Positions 32,779 to 41,730 are shown, counted from the first letter of the stretch. The stretch: 64,000 nucleotides of DNA from Oscillospiraceae bacterium (GCA_902778665.1 CACYYN010000001.1:82601-146600), one strand, 5' to 3'. Notes: generated by a model not told the origin, from the sequence alone. Translations and numbers: made by a program.

Positions 32779-34163
32779 GTTTCATCCTTACTTTCGTTTG
32801 TTGTTTCATTCTGCTCGGGGGTGTTGTTTGCAGCGGTGTTTTCCGGAGCCTTTACGGCTTCAGCTTCAGCCTCAACGGTTTCCGGTGCTGCTGAACCGTC
32901 CGCTGGTGTTTTATCAGCGCCTTCAGAGGCTTTTTCAGCTGCTGCACTCTTATCTTCCGGATTCTTGAAGCGGTCCGGATCGTAAGCACGCCCTCTTGCA
33001 TAACGGCGGGTGCCCACCTGGGAAGCAGGAACTTCCGCTTCCTCTATGCCGAGCATTTCTCTGCGGGCGGCGCGGTCTTCTCTGTCGAGAGCGGCCTTCC
33101 GCTCGTTGCTCTTTTGTTTTTCACTTGCCTGAATTTTCTTCTTACTGGTATTGGCATTCTTCTCGCTGGTGCCTTCGGCATGCTTCCGCTCGGTTTCGAG
33201 GCGTTTGAGCTCGATGTCACGGTCACGCTCTTTGCGTGCGGCAATTCGCTCGGCATCTTCCTTATCCAGCTGCTTTTTAAAGATTTTGGTCATGACATAG
33301 TCACGCACCATGCCGAACACGCTGTTGGAAATCCAGTAAATACCCATTGCAGCCGGCATAATAAAGCAGAACCAGAGAGACATGAGCGGCATGGTCATCT
33401 GCATGGTTTTCATGGAGGCTGCTGCCTGATTGTCCTGCTGGGGGGTCGACATCTTGCCGACTTTCATCTGCAGCCAGGACAGAAGCGTGGAGATTACCGG
33501 GATCATGAAGAGGCCAACAGCCGGAAGCCACTTCTCAGCGGAGCTGAAATCAAAATTCCAGATCCGGAAGTCGGGGACACTTCCCATATCCATTCCGAGG
33601 AAGTGGAAGTCGATGTCTTTCAGTCTGGTCAGATCGACCTTGGAGAGAACCTCCTCACCGGAGGCAATGGCACTTTGAATATCTGCCCAGTGCTCATGCA
33701 CGATGCCTGCCAGTTTGATCTCAAAATAGGCATCTGCCCGCTCGGGAATGGTATACCAGCCGCTGTTTACAAAAAACTCCTGCAGAGCAGAAACGGCTTC
33801 GTTGGTCACGAACATCATTCTTGTGAGCGGCTGGCGGATTACGCTGTACAGCGCAATCAGAATCGGGAAGGGGATCAGAGACCAGAGACAGCCGGACATA
33901 GGGTTGATGCCCTCTTCCCGGTAAAGCTTCTGCATCTCTTCGTTGAGCTTTTGCTGGTTCCCTGCGTGTCTGGTCTGCAGTTCCTGAATTTTTGGCTGGA
34001 GCCGGGTTGTCTGCATGGAGCTTTTTTTGCTCTTTGCCATAAACGGAGTCAGAATCAGGTTGACCGCCAAGGCAAAGAGAATCAGCGCAACGCCATAATT
34101 CCCTGTCCACTCATAGAGCTGGAGCATCAGCCATGCGAAGGGTCTGGTAATGGTAGCCCACAT
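32775..34163 (-). CDS. yidC: Membrane protein insertase YidC/SpoIIIJ
   Basis: A 462-residue insertase. It starts without a lipoprotein signal; the first helix is ALILFALAVNLILTPFMAK, which holds no obvious hydrophilic-groove Arg in my reading. A cytoplasmic coiled hairpin (LQPKIQELQTRHAGNQQKLNEEMQ) and the four remaining helices follow. The C-terminal 150 residues are a charged, low-complexity tail rich in Lys, Glu, Ala and Thr, far longer than in Bacillus SpoIIIJ and possibly used to bind ribosomes. It is in the conserved place after rnpA and yidD and is coupled to khpB. Confidence 0.94.
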   Translation of the reverse strand: MWATITRPFAWLMLQLYEWTGNYGVALILFALAVNLILTPFMAKSKKSSMQTTRLQPKIQELQTRHAGNQQKLNEEMQKLYREEGINPMSGCLWSLIPFPILIALYSVIRQPLTRMMFVTNEAVSALQEFFVNSGWYTIPERADAYFEIKLAGIVHEHWADIQSAIASGEEVLSKVDLTRLKDIDFHFLGMDMGSVPDFRIWNFDFSSAEKWLPAVGLFMIPVISTLLSWLQMKVGKMSTPQQDNQAAASMKTMQMTMPLMSLWFCFIMPAAMGIYWISNSVFGMVRDYVMTKIFKKQLDKEDAERIAARKERDRDIELKRLETERKHAEGTSEKNANTSKKKIQASEKQKSNERKAALDREDRAARREMLGIEEAEVPASQVGTRRYARGRAYDPDRFKNPEDKSAAAEKASEGADKTPADGSAAPETVEAEAEAVKAPENTAANNTPEQNETTNESKDET

Positions 34164-34195
34164 AGGAAACTCCTCAAATAGATAAGATATTCCCG

Positions 34196-34414
34196 CTACG
34201 GTACGGGATCGTAAATGTCGTAATCACGCCCATGAAAGGGGTGACAGCGACAAATGCGCCTGAATGCAAGCCATCCGCCCTTTAAGGCTCCGTACTTTTC
34301 GATGGCTTCCAGCGCATACTGGGAGCAAGTGGGAATGAAGCGGCAGCAGGCGGGTCTCGCAGGAGATATTGAGCGCTGGTAAAACCGGATACAGGCGAGC
34401 AGAAATCTTTTCAT
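34196..34414 (-). CDS. yidD: Membrane protein insertion efficiency factor YidD
   Basis: A 72-residue protein matching the YidD family through [22 protein letters not shown] and [18 protein letters not shown]. Its membrane-surface helix and Cys-rich turn are typical, and the Pro-Val-Pro end is kept. It helps YidC, whose gene follows 32 bases later. The start overlaps the rnpA stop by four bases. Confidence 0.94.
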   Translation of the reverse strand: MKRFLLACIRFYQRSISPARPACCRFIPTCSQYALEAIEKYGALKGGWLAFRRICRCHPFHGRDYDIYDPVP

Positions 34415-34839
34415 CTGTCCTCCTTTCCCGTCATCAGGCCGGGATTTCCGTTTTCATCTCCGCCAGGCATCGGCTCAGGCTTTTCGTTTTTTTCACCGCT
34501 AAGCATCAGACCGAGTTTTCTGCAGGCTGAGAGAAAAGCATTCTCCATTTTCCCGTAATCCCCATGAATACAGCGGGATCTTGCCACCAGAACAATATCC
34601 CATCCGGTTTTCATTTCCCGGCTGTTCAGCCGATAGATCTCCCGGAGCTGTCTTCTGATCCTGTTTCGGGTAACGGCATTACCGAGCTTGGCAGATACGG
34701 TAAAACCCGATCTGTTCCTGTCTTTTCTGTTCCTTCGGCAGTATACCACGAGATAGGGGGTTACGGCACTTTTCCCTTTGGCGTAAAGGCGTCTGAAATC
34801 GCTGTTCTTTTTTACGGTATAACGCGGATCCAAACTCAA
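34411..34839 (-). CDS. rnpA: Ribonuclease P protein component
   Basis: A 142-residue basic protein that helps the RNase P RNA cut tRNA 5' leaders. The RNR motif is visible in [17 protein letters not shown], and the start ([17 protein letters not shown]) is typical. The last 25 residues ([18 protein letters not shown]) go beyond the normal end and look unstructured. AGGTGATT is the likely ribosome site. It lies 158 bases after rpmH, in the usual order. Confidence 0.94.
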   Translation of the reverse strand: MSLDPRYTVKKNSDFRRLYAKGKSAVTPYLVVYCRRNRKDRNRSGFTVSAKLGNAVTRNRIRRQLREIYRLNSREMKTGWDIVLVARSRCIHGDYGKMENAFLSACRKLGLMLSGEKNEKPEPMPGGDENGNPGLMTGKEDR

Positions 34840-34997
34840 TCACCTCCGGAAAAATCCTGTGAAATACCACAGGGTGGATCCCATCACCTTCCTGTGAAAC
34901 CTCTGAGACGGTTTACCCACCCTCAGGGGGAAACTCACAGGGAGGAATTGCTCCACCCTAAAACTGCTGTTACATATTCCCGGTAGTGAAAGCAAAC
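34840..34997 (-). other. rpmH-rnpA spacer with short repeats
   Basis: A 158-base gap with no gene. It holds several copies of cctgtga and cacaggg in both directions, which can pair into alternative stems. An mRNA processing or attenuation element between L34 and RnpA is possible, but I see no clear terminator. Confidence 0.35.
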
Positions 34998-35138
34998 TCA
35001 GGCGCTGAGTGTTGCTCTGCCCTTTGCTCTGCGTGCAGACAGAACTTTGCGGCCGTTTGCAGTCTTCATTCTTGCACGGAAACCGTGAACCTTGCTGCGC
35101 TGGCGCTTTTTCGGGTGATAAGTACGTACTGTTGCCAT
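34998..35138 (-). CDS. rpmH: 50S ribosomal protein L34
   Basis: A 46-residue, very basic protein: [20 protein letters not shown], then [20 protein letters not shown]. All L34 landmarks are present. AAGGAG lies 7-8 bases before the ATG. It begins the rpmH-rnpA-yidD-yidC-khpB order. No dnaA gene or DnaA-box cluster is found upstream, so this rpmH operon is not next to the replication origin as in many bacteria; a tRNA gene lies there instead. Confidence 0.96.
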   Translation of the reverse strand: MATVRTYHPKKRQRSKVHGFRARMKTANGRKVLSARRAKGRATLSA

Positions 35139-35298
35139 AATAGAACTCCTTTCTTTCTTACCGGGAACTCCTGAATGTTCTGTCAGGAATTACCAATACA
35201 ATAATACTCAACATCGGGATGTCTCCCGAAGTAGTTGACTGACTATTTCGGCATTGCAGGTCATGGCAAAACTGTGCCCCCTACACTGCCGAGTGTTG

Positions 35299-35328
35299 AT
35301 TATACATTATAGAAAGGAAGCTTGTCAA
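35299..35328 (-). promoter_or_regulatory. rpmH operon promoter
   Basis: On the minus strand TTGACA (35328-35323), an 18-base spacer and TATAAT (35304-35299). The leader to the rpmH ATG is about 155 bases and could fold, but I see no defined element. Confidence 0.7.
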
Positions 35329-35362
35329 CAGTAATTTCTTACGAAGATTTTGAAAAAAACTA

Positions 35363-35391
35363 TTGCATTTCACCGCGACCTGTGCTAATAT
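35363..35391 (+). promoter_or_regulatory. tRNA-Arg promoter
   Basis: TTGCAT, a 17-base spacer and TAATAT, ending 20 bases before the tRNA. The rpmH promoter points the other way 35 bases to the left. Confidence 0.65.
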
Positions 35392-35411
35392 ACTCGGGCA
35401 GAAAAAAATAA

Positions 35412-35485
35412 GCGTTGTTAGCTCAGCTGGATAGAGCGTCTGGCTACGGACCAGAAGGTCGGGGGTTCGAATCCCTCACAGCGTG
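35412..35485 (+). tRNA. tRNA-Arg, anticodon ACG
   Basis: A 74-base cloverleaf. Acceptor gcgttgt pairs with acagcgt, including a G-T first pair. The D arm is gctcagctggatagagc, the anticodon stem tctgg/ccaga holds loop ctacgga with anticodon ACG, and the T arm is gggggttcgaatccctc. The 3' CCA is not encoded. A34 would be edited to inosine by TadA to read CGU, CGC and CGA. It has its own promoter and terminator, and no integrase is near. Confidence 0.95.
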
Positions 35486-35492
35486 CTTACAA

Positions 35493-35527
35493 AGATCCTC
35501 GAAACTGAAAGGTTTCGGGGATTTTTG
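35493..35527 (+). terminator. Terminator after tRNA-Arg
   Basis: Arms atcctcgaaac and gtttcggggat around a short loop, followed by TTTTTGCTTTTT. Confidence 0.85.
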
Positions 35528-35534
35528 CTTTTTC

Positions 35535-35563
35535 TTGCATTTGAAGCAACGGCAGGTTATAAT
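35535..35563 (+). promoter_or_regulatory. Promoter of the membrane redox operon
   Basis: TTGCAT at 35535-35540, 17-base spacer, TATAAT at 35558-35563. The leader to ATG 35653 is about 83 bases. Confidence 0.7.
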
Positions 35564-35652
35564 ATATTTTATTAAAGTTTGTTGTGGGGTTGCGGTTCTT
35601 TTTAGTGGACGGGACAGATGTAGAAAGTCTGTTCATAATGGAGAAAGGATGT

Positions 35653-36426
35653 ATGATGTCAAAAAGCAAAATCTATCTGGTGCTTCAAACTGTGCTCTGT
35701 ATTCTTCTTGTGGCACTGCTTTGTGCATCGGCTGTCAGTATTTATCTGGAAGGAAGCGAACGTAAGGCAGCCAATCCACTGGAGTGGATTTATACACGCG
35801 ATGAAGCCGCTAAACGGTTTGCACCCATAGCTCCATTGTTTTTTGCCTCCATCGGCTTGATGTTGGCGGGGCTGATTCTTGAAATCAGGGATGAGAATCA
35901 GGATAAACCAGTCAAGGATGCCGAGATCAGTCGGGATCTTCTGGTTGCCCGTGTTTCGGAGCCCAGTGACGCAATGAAAAAGGAACAGGCTCTGCAGAAA
36001 AAATATCTGCTGGGCGGTTGGGCAGCATTCGGAGTTTGTATGATACCGATTCTGCTCTATATTACCAACGGAAACCATTTCCCTGATGGCAATCTGGAGC
36101 CGATGTTTTATTCTCTTCTGACTGTTTTCCTCCCGTGGACTACCGTGGGACTGGGGTGCCTGATGGTGACTTCTGTTCTTCGGGAAAAAAGCATGGTACG
36201 TGAAACGGAAGCGGCAAAAGAGCAGATGAAAACGGCAAAAGCGGCAGGGAACCAAGAGAAGAGCAAAACAGTTGATAAAACAGACCAGAAGCCGAGAAAA
36301 ATCCTGTGTGCAGTACTTCTTGTTGTTGCGGTGCTTTTGATTGTTGCGGGCGTTTTCAACGGCAGCGCGGATGATGTTCATCATAAAGCCGTTAATATCT
36401 GTACGGAGTGTGTTGGCCTTGGATAA
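35653..36426 (+). CDS. Membrane protein with CD1871A-like C-terminal CxxC motif
   Basis: A 257-residue protein with about five helices: one at residues 7-30, one near 60-78, two at about 123-140 and 150-175, and one near 222-240. It ends in HHKAVNICTECVGLG. That end is the hallmark of the small CD1871A family of CxxC proteins, which are normally only about 50 residues long; the rest is unrelated to it in my reading. The CxxC should be outside the last helix. ATG 35653 (or 35656) is chosen because AAAGGAT lies 4-7 bases upstream. Its end overlaps the next gene, a NapH-like protein with thioredoxin domains, so the pair likely exchanges electrons or disulfides. Confidence 0.65.
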   Translation: MMSKSKIYLVLQTVLCILLVALLCASAVSIYLEGSERKAANPLEWIYTRDEAAKRFAPIAPLFFASIGLMLAGLILEIRDENQDKPVKDAEISRDLLVARVSEPSDAMKKEQALQKKYLLGGWAAFGVCMIPILLYITNGNHFPDGNLEPMFYSLLTVFLPWTTVGLGCLMVTSVLREKSMVRETEAAKEQMKTAKAAGNQEKSKTVDKTDQKPRKILCAVLLVVAVLLIVAGVFNGSADDVHHKAVNICTECVGLG

Positions 36427-38509
36427 TGTTAAAACAACATGGTGGCAAAGCCACCGTCCTACAACCCGGAGACTTGCACAGCTTTACAGTGCCCTTTTGT
36501 ATAACGCTCATCTGAGAGGCTTTATCGACGGTGAGATTTATCAGGGGGCGGCAAAATATGCCTGTGTCCCCGGCTTTAACTGCTATTCATGCCCCGGAGC
36601 GGTGGGAGCCTGCCCTCTAGGGTCTATACAGAATGCTCTCGCATCTACCGGGCATCGCGCAGGGTGGTATGTACTTGGCATCATTCTTCTCTTCGGGCTG
36701 ATACTGGGGCGTACAATTTGCGGATGGTTCTGTCCGCTTGGCCTTATTCAGGAGCTTCTTCATAAGATTCCAACACCGAAGCTGAAAAAGAGCCGCATCA
36801 CACGTGCGCTTTCTTATCTGAAATACGTAATACTTGCTGTATTTGTAATAGCAATTCCACTCTGGTATGGGCTTGCGCATGATATGCCTTTGCCCGGATT
36901 CTGCAAATATATCTGTCCCGCAGGTACTTTTGAGGGAGCAATGGGACTCCTCTCCAATCCGAATAACACAAACATGTTCAGCATGCTGGGAATTCTCTTT
37001 ACGAGAAAGTTTGTAATCATGCTGATTATCGGACTGGCCTGTATTTTCTGCTACCGTTCATTCTGCAGATTTATCTGTCCGCTCGGCGCTATTTACGGCC
37101 TTTTCAATCGGTTTAATGTGATCGGCGTCAAGGTTGATTCCAACCGCTGCAATCATTGCGGAAACTGTGTCCGAAACTGCGGGATGGATGTACGGCACGT
37201 GGGTGACCATGAGTGCATCAATTGTGCCAAGTGCATGGAAGTGTGCAATCAAAAGGCTATTTCGCTAAAAGCAGGCACGATCACATTGAGAGCTCCGGCA
37301 GGCGGTTGTGCCGATGATAAAGCGGATTCCGAAGCAAAGCGCAGGTCGTTAAGCCGCGTTATCTGGGGTGTTGCCCTTGCAGTGTTGTGCTTTGCGCTGA
37401 TCTGGTTTAACTGGCTGGATCCTGCATTGCCCAAAACGCTACAACCGAAGGAAAGTGCTGTTCCTTCTGCTTCTGCCCCTGTTGAAACAGTGCCGACACA
37501 GACGGAAGCTCCGGTATCTGCAACAACAGAAACCTATGAAAGCGAGGCACCTGTCGGCTATGACATAGGCAATCAGCTGGCAGATTTCACGATAACATGT
37601 CTGGACGGGTCGGAATTCCACCTGGCAGATACACGCGGCAAGGTAACATTCATCAACCTCTGGGCAACATACTGCACACCGTGTGTGCAGGAACTGCCCC
37701 ACTTCATTGACCTTTATAAAGAACACGAAGGGGATATCGCTATGATAGCGGTACATTCCTCATTGGTAACGGATGACCCGGCGGAGTATGTTAAATCCAA
37801 GGAGTGGACAGATATCTCCTTTGCGGTAGACACAGACGATGATCTTGTTTTTGGCATTGTAAACGGATCGTCTACACTTCCGCAGACAATCGTGCTGAAC
37901 CGCTCGGGAGAGGTGATATACAACCAGAAAGGATCCGTGACGCCTGAGATGCTGGAAGCCCTCTATGAGCAGGCATCGGGAGGAACCCCGATTTCCGCTG
38001 TTGAATCCGGAACAGCTCCTGCGAATGAATCCAGAACAGCTCCTGCAGAAGTGACATCATATTCCAGCGAGGCACCTGTCGGCTATGACATAGGCAATCA
38101 GCTGGCAGATTTTACGATAACATGTCTGGATGGTTCGGAATTCCATCTGGCAGATACACGCGGCAAAGTGACATTCGTCAATCTCTGGGCAACATACTGC
38201 ACACCGTGTGTACAGGAATTGCCCCACTTCATTGACCTTTATAAAGAACACGAAGGGGATATCGCTATGATAGCGGTACACTCTTCGCTGGTAACAGATG
38301 ACCCGGCGGAGTATGTTAAATCCAAGGAGTGGACAGATATCTCCTTTGCAGTAGACACAGATGATGATCTTGTTTTTGGCATCGTAAACGGATCGTCTAC
38401 ACTTCCGCAGACAATCGTGCTGAACCGTTCGGGAGAAGTAATATACAACCAGAAAGGATCCGTGACGCCTGAGATGCTGGAAGCCCTCTATGAGCAAGCG
38501 AAAGGCTGA
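36419..38509 (+). CDS. NapH-like 4Fe-4S membrane protein fused to two TlpA thioredoxin domains
   Basis: About 696 residues. The N-terminal half has NapH/CcoG-type helices with cysteine groups CGWFCPL, CKYICPAG and CRFICPLG, then two ferredoxin clusters (CNHCGNCVRNCG and CINCAKCMEVC). After one more helix and a Ser/Thr/Pro linker come two TlpA-type thioredoxin domains, each with WATYCTPCVQELP. The domains should be outside, so the protein can carry electrons from the inside through Fe-S centres to reduce external disulfides. The start is uncertain: TTG 36419, TTG 36413 or GTG 36410 lie after a GGAG. It overlaps the CD1871A-like gene. Confidence 0.82.
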   Translation: MDNVKTTWWQSHRPTTRRLAQLYSALLYNAHLRGFIDGEIYQGAAKYACVPGFNCYSCPGAVGACPLGSIQNALASTGHRAGWYVLGIILLFGLILGRTICGWFCPLGLIQELLHKIPTPKLKKSRITRALSYLKYVILAVFVIAIPLWYGLAHDMPLPGFCKYICPAGTFEGAMGLLSNPNNTNMFSMLGILFTRKFVIMLIIGLACIFCYRSFCRFICPLGAIYGLFNRFNVIGVKVDSNRCNHCGNCVRNCGMDVRHVGDHECINCAKCMEVCNQKAISLKAGTITLRAPAGGCADDKADSEAKRRSLSRVIWGVALAVLCFALIWFNWLDPALPKTLQPKESAVPSASAPVETVPTQTEAPVSATTETYESEAPVGYDIGNQLADFTITCLDGSEFHLADTRGKVTFINLWATYCTPCVQELPHFIDLYKEHEGDIAMIAVHSSLVTDDPAEYVKSKEWTDISFAVDTDDDLVFGIVNGSSTLPQTIVLNRSGEVIYNQKGSVTPEMLEALYEQASGGTPISAVESGTAPANESRTAPAEVTSYSSEAPVGYDIGNQLADFTITCLDGSEFHLADTRGKVTFVNLWATYCTPCVQELPHFIDLYKEHEGDIAMIAVHSSLVTDDPAEYVKSKEWTDISFAVDTDDDLVFGIVNGSSTLPQTIVLNRSGEVIYNQKGSVTPEMLEALYEQAKG
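37541..37974 (+). repeat. TlpA domain duplication, copy 1
   Basis: First of two direct repeats of about 434 bases, 525 bases apart, inside one reading frame. Hand alignment gives about 23 base differences to copy 2 and one residue change (Ile to Val in VTFINLW). Confidence 0.9.
38066..38499 (+). repeat. TlpA domain duplication, copy 2
   Basis: Second copy of the repeat. Nearly all differences from copy 1 are at third codon positions. A 91-base linker coding for Ala, Ser, Thr and Glu-rich sequence separates the copies. Confidence 0.9.
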
Positions 38510-38520
38510 AAAAATAAAGA

Positions 38521-39447
38521 ATGGAAAACAGAAGCCTTATGAAAAGAATTCTTATAATCGGTTTATGTGTTATTATGCTTTTTCAGAGCGTTCCTGCTGT
38601 TTTCGCGGCCGGCGAATCAGAAGAAGCGATAGCCAATCTTTCTTTAGAGAATATTGATGTCTCTTTAGCAGAACCGGAAGAAAAAGACGATAATGTGGTT
38701 AATATTCTTCTTCTAGGGACGGATGAAAAACTTGCATATACGCATGATGTCGGCAGATCAGACTGCACGATGCTTGCGTCTTTGAATGTTAAGACCGGTG
38801 CTGTCAAGCTGGTTTCATTCGAACGCGGGATAATGGTTGAGGTGCCCCCTGAACAGGCTGAAGGAAGAACATCAGATCTTCTGACGCATGCTTTTCACTG
38901 GTGTGGCGCAGATTATATGGTGCAGATCATAGAGAATAATTTTGGTGTTGATATTGACGGCTACGCTCAGGTTGATTTCTTTGAGTTTGAGAAAATAATA
39001 GATGCTATCGGCGGAATAGATGTTGACATCGAATATATGGAAGCAATAATGATGAATTATGCCCCCCCTGTCCAGACACAGGAGCACATGCTGCTGGGAA
39101 AAAATCATCTCAACGGCCATGATGCAATGGTTTACTGTCGCCTGCGATCTTCTGATGATGATTGGGGCCGACAGGCACGGCAGAGGAAAGCTGTACAGGC
39201 AGTAATCAAAAAGCTGAGTTCAATGGGTGTGATAGAGGCAGTTTCTGCTATGGACAGGGTCTTACCTCTGATTCATATGGATATTTCTCCAATTGTACTG
39301 GCAAAGATTGCATTACATGCAGGGCAATTCCTGAATACGGAAATACAACAGCTCCAGGTCCCTGAAAAGAATCAGGATGAAGACGGATATATTGCCTGTG
39401 ACTTTATGAAAGAGTCTGAGCGGATAAGTGAATTCCTGGCGGAGTGA
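38521..39447 (+). CDS. LytR-CpsA-Psr (LCP) family cell-wall glycopolymer ligase
   Basis: A 308-residue extracytoplasmic protein with one N-terminal hydrophobic segment (ILIIGLCVIMLFQSVPAVFA). LCP features: NILLLGTDE, GRSDCTMLASLN with the phosphate-contact Arg-Ser-Asp, a GGIDVDIEYM strand, and the RLRSSDDDWGRQARQRK signature rich in Arg. LCP enzymes attach teichoic acids or capsules from undecaprenyl carriers to peptidoglycan. The hydrophobic segment ends in AFA-like text, so it might be cleaved rather than kept as an anchor. ATG 38521 is used; ATG 38539 is possible. It lies 11 bases after the redox gene. It may serve the glycan cluster 9 kb away. Confidence 0.85.
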   Translation: MENRSLMKRILIIGLCVIMLFQSVPAVFAAGESEEAIANLSLENIDVSLAEPEEKDDNVVNILLLGTDEKLAYTHDVGRSDCTMLASLNVKTGAVKLVSFERGIMVEVPPEQAEGRTSDLLTHAFHWCGADYMVQIIENNFGVDIDGYAQVDFFEFEKIIDAIGGIDVDIEYMEAIMMNYAPPVQTQEHMLLGKNHLNGHDAMVYCRLRSSDDDWGRQARQRKAVQAVIKKLSSMGVIEAVSAMDRVLPLIHMDISPIVLAKIALHAGQFLNTEIQQLQVPEKNQDEDGYIACDFMKESERISEFLAE

Positions 39448-39508
39448 TGCTACTCTTACAGTTCGGCAGGCACCGGCGATATATTTCTAAGAGTTTGCGG
39501 GAGAATTC

Positions 39509-41710
39509 ATGAAAAAAATCAGAAATATTGTTCTCGGGGGGATTCAGCAGAAGGTTTTTAATCTGGTGCTGATTACAATTCTTCTCGTGGTAGCAGCATA
39601 CACAGCGGTGATCCTCTATCAGGCAGGATATATCAATACTCTGGTGACGGATACCAACAACCAGCAGAAACAGTCTATTATTGCAACTTCCCGGGAGACA
39701 ATGGATGCTGTTATTCAAAACAGCCTTGGTACCGATACGCAGATGGAAGCCATGATTGCGGATAACCTGTTCAAGAATCTGGCAGGTGCAGTATCCATGC
39801 TCGGAGATTATGCCGAAAAAATCCTGGATAATCCGGAGGCCTATACTGAGCGTCCGGTCGAAGCTCCGGATCCTTCGACGGAAGGTGTAATAACAGCACA
39901 GCTTTTGACAGAGAATGGCACGGATGCAGAGGATCCTCGGCTTTCCTACAAGCTTGGGCTTTTGGGAAATATGTCTGAAATGATGACGGCTCTGTATCGT
40001 ACTTCGCGGATCAGTTCCTGTTACGTCGCACTTCCGGACGGAGCAATGATTATGGTGGATGATCATGCTGCTGCAAGATTCTCAGAGGACGGGAATCTGA
40101 TTTCCATCCCCATCCGTGAAAGACCGTGGTATACCGGGGCAGTTGAAACCGGCAGCCTCTTTTTTACTGATGTGGTGACAGATGTTTTCAGCGGCCAGAT
40201 CGGCATTATGTGTGCAATGCCTGTTTACCATGACGGGGAGCTGGGTGCAGTTGTAGGTGCGGATCTGTTTCTGGACACTATGGCGAATGCGGTCAACGCT
40301 ACAGGTGAAAACGGTAGATTTGTATGTATTATTAATGATAAAGGGCATGTGGTCTTCTCGCCGAGAGCAGACGGCGAATTTCGGGTGAGACCTCCGGAAG
40401 AAGCAGAAGATCTCCGCGAGGCAGAAAACAGCGAACTGGCATCCTTTGTGAAAGAGGCAATCGGCAAAGCGACGGATGTACAGATAATTCCTCTGGACGG
40501 AGAAGAGTACTATGCGGCGGGCGCACCCATTGGGACGGTTGGCTGGGCTGTGATCTCCGGTGTGAGCAGGGCAGTGGCAGATCAGCCGACAGTAAGAATG
40601 GAGCGGGAGTATGAAGACACGCTGAATAATGCTCTGTTATCATTCAGGCGTAATCTTTCGGCTTCAAAAAGCACAATTCTCGTTCTCCTGGCGGTAGTAA
40701 CGATCCTCGGGCTGGCGGCGGCGCTTATTCTTTCAAAAAGAATCGTAAAGCCTCTGAACACCATAACAGAAAGGGTGCAGTCACTGGGCGGTAACAGGCT
40801 TCAGTTCCAGATGGAAAAAACCTATCGTACCGGGGATGAGATTGAAGTGCTGGCGGAGTCTTTTGCAAAACTGTCCGCAAAGACGCTGCAGTACGTAGAA
40901 CAGGTGAAGACAGTTACGGCTGAGAAAGAACGGATCAGCGCAGAGCTCAATATGGCAACTGCGATTCAGGCAAGCCAGCTGCCGCGTCTTTTCCCTGCCT
41001 TTCCGGACAGGCCGGAATTTGATGTTTATGCTACCATGATACCGGCCAAGGAAGTAGGCGGAGATTTTTATGACTTCTTCCTGGTGGATGAAGATCACAT
41101 CGCACTGGTTATGGCGGACGTGTCCGGAAAAGGTGTTCCGGCGGCTTTGTTCATGATGGTATCCCGTGTGTTGATAAAATCCAGAGTTCAGAACGGTGAG
41201 AGTCCCGGAGAGGCTCTTGCCAATGTGAATATTCAGCTTTGCGAAGGGAATGAACCGGGCTTTTTTGTGACGGTCTGGCTGGGCATCCTTGAGATCTCCA
41301 CCGGAAAAGGCATCGCGGCGAATGCGGGGCATGAGCATCCTGCAATCTGTCGCAGGAACGGTAGCTATGAACTGTCCACTTATCGCCATTCTCCTGCAGT
41401 TGCAGCAATGGAGAATATTCGCTTTCGGGAACACGAGTTTGAATTGAATCCCGGCGACCGCCTTTTCGTATACACGGATGGAGTTACGGAAGCGACCAAT
41501 CAGGAAAATGAACTCTTCGGAACAGCACGGATGCTGGAGGCACTGAACAGCAAGGCGGATGCGAATCCGAAAGAGACCATTGAAAACGTGATGAATGGAA
41601 TTCATGGTTTTGTTGCCGATGCAGAGCAGTTTGACGATATAACAATGTTGTCGCTGAAATATCTCGGCCCGCAAAATAACAGCAGGAAAAAAACTGATAA
41701 AAACAAGTAA
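39509..41710 (+). CDS. Membrane sensor with SpoIIE/RsbU-type PP2C phosphatase
   Basis: A 733-residue protein. Helix 1 is at about 14-36, followed by an extracellular Cache-like sensor (about 40-385: RPWYTGAVETGSLFFTDVV and VGADLFLDTMANAV are Cache-type). Helix 2 is near 388-410, then a HAMP segment (SKRIVKPLNTITERV), and a SpoIIE phosphatase domain from about 475. The metal-binding Asp residues are in EVGGDFYDFF, MADVSGKGVPAALFMM and DGVTEATNQENELFG. Such proteins dephosphorylate anti-anti-sigma factors in response to an external signal. No partner-switching genes are adjacent, so its target is elsewhere. GGGAG precedes ATG 39509. Confidence 0.92.
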   Translation: MKKIRNIVLGGIQQKVFNLVLITILLVVAAYTAVILYQAGYINTLVTDTNNQQKQSIIATSRETMDAVIQNSLGTDTQMEAMIADNLFKNLAGAVSMLGDYAEKILDNPEAYTERPVEAPDPSTEGVITAQLLTENGTDAEDPRLSYKLGLLGNMSEMMTALYRTSRISSCYVALPDGAMIMVDDHAAARFSEDGNLISIPIRERPWYTGAVETGSLFFTDVVTDVFSGQIGIMCAMPVYHDGELGAVVGADLFLDTMANAVNATGENGRFVCIINDKGHVVFSPRADGEFRVRPPEEAEDLREAENSELASFVKEAIGKATDVQIIPLDGEEYYAAGAPIGTVGWAVISGVSRAVADQPTVRMEREYEDTLNNALLSFRRNLSASKSTILVLLAVVTILGLAAALILSKRIVKPLNTITERVQSLGGNRLQFQMEKTYRTGDEIEVLAESFAKLSAKTLQYVEQVKTVTAEKERISAELNMATAIQASQLPRLFPAFPDRPEFDVYATMIPAKEVGGDFYDFFLVDEDHIALVMADVSGKGVPAALFMMVSRVLIKSRVQNGESPGEALANVNIQLCEGNEPGFFVTVWLGILEISTGKGIAANAGHEHPAICRRNGSYELSTYRHSPAVAAMENIRFREHEFELNPGDRLFVYTDGVTEATNQENELFGTARMLEALNSKADANPKETIENVMNGIHGFVADAEQFDDITMLSLKYLGPQNNSRKKTDKNK

Positions 41711-41730
41711 AGCGAACAGAGATAGAATAG

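Noticed and set aside
35140-35411. Possible replication origin between rpmH and the tRNA
   Set aside because: No DnaA-box cluster, AT-rich unwinding element or dnaA/dnaN gene; the gap is explained by two divergent promoters and leaders.
35412-35527. tRNA-Arg as an integration site of a mobile element
   Set aside because: No integrase, repeat of the tRNA 3' end or shift in gene content next to it.
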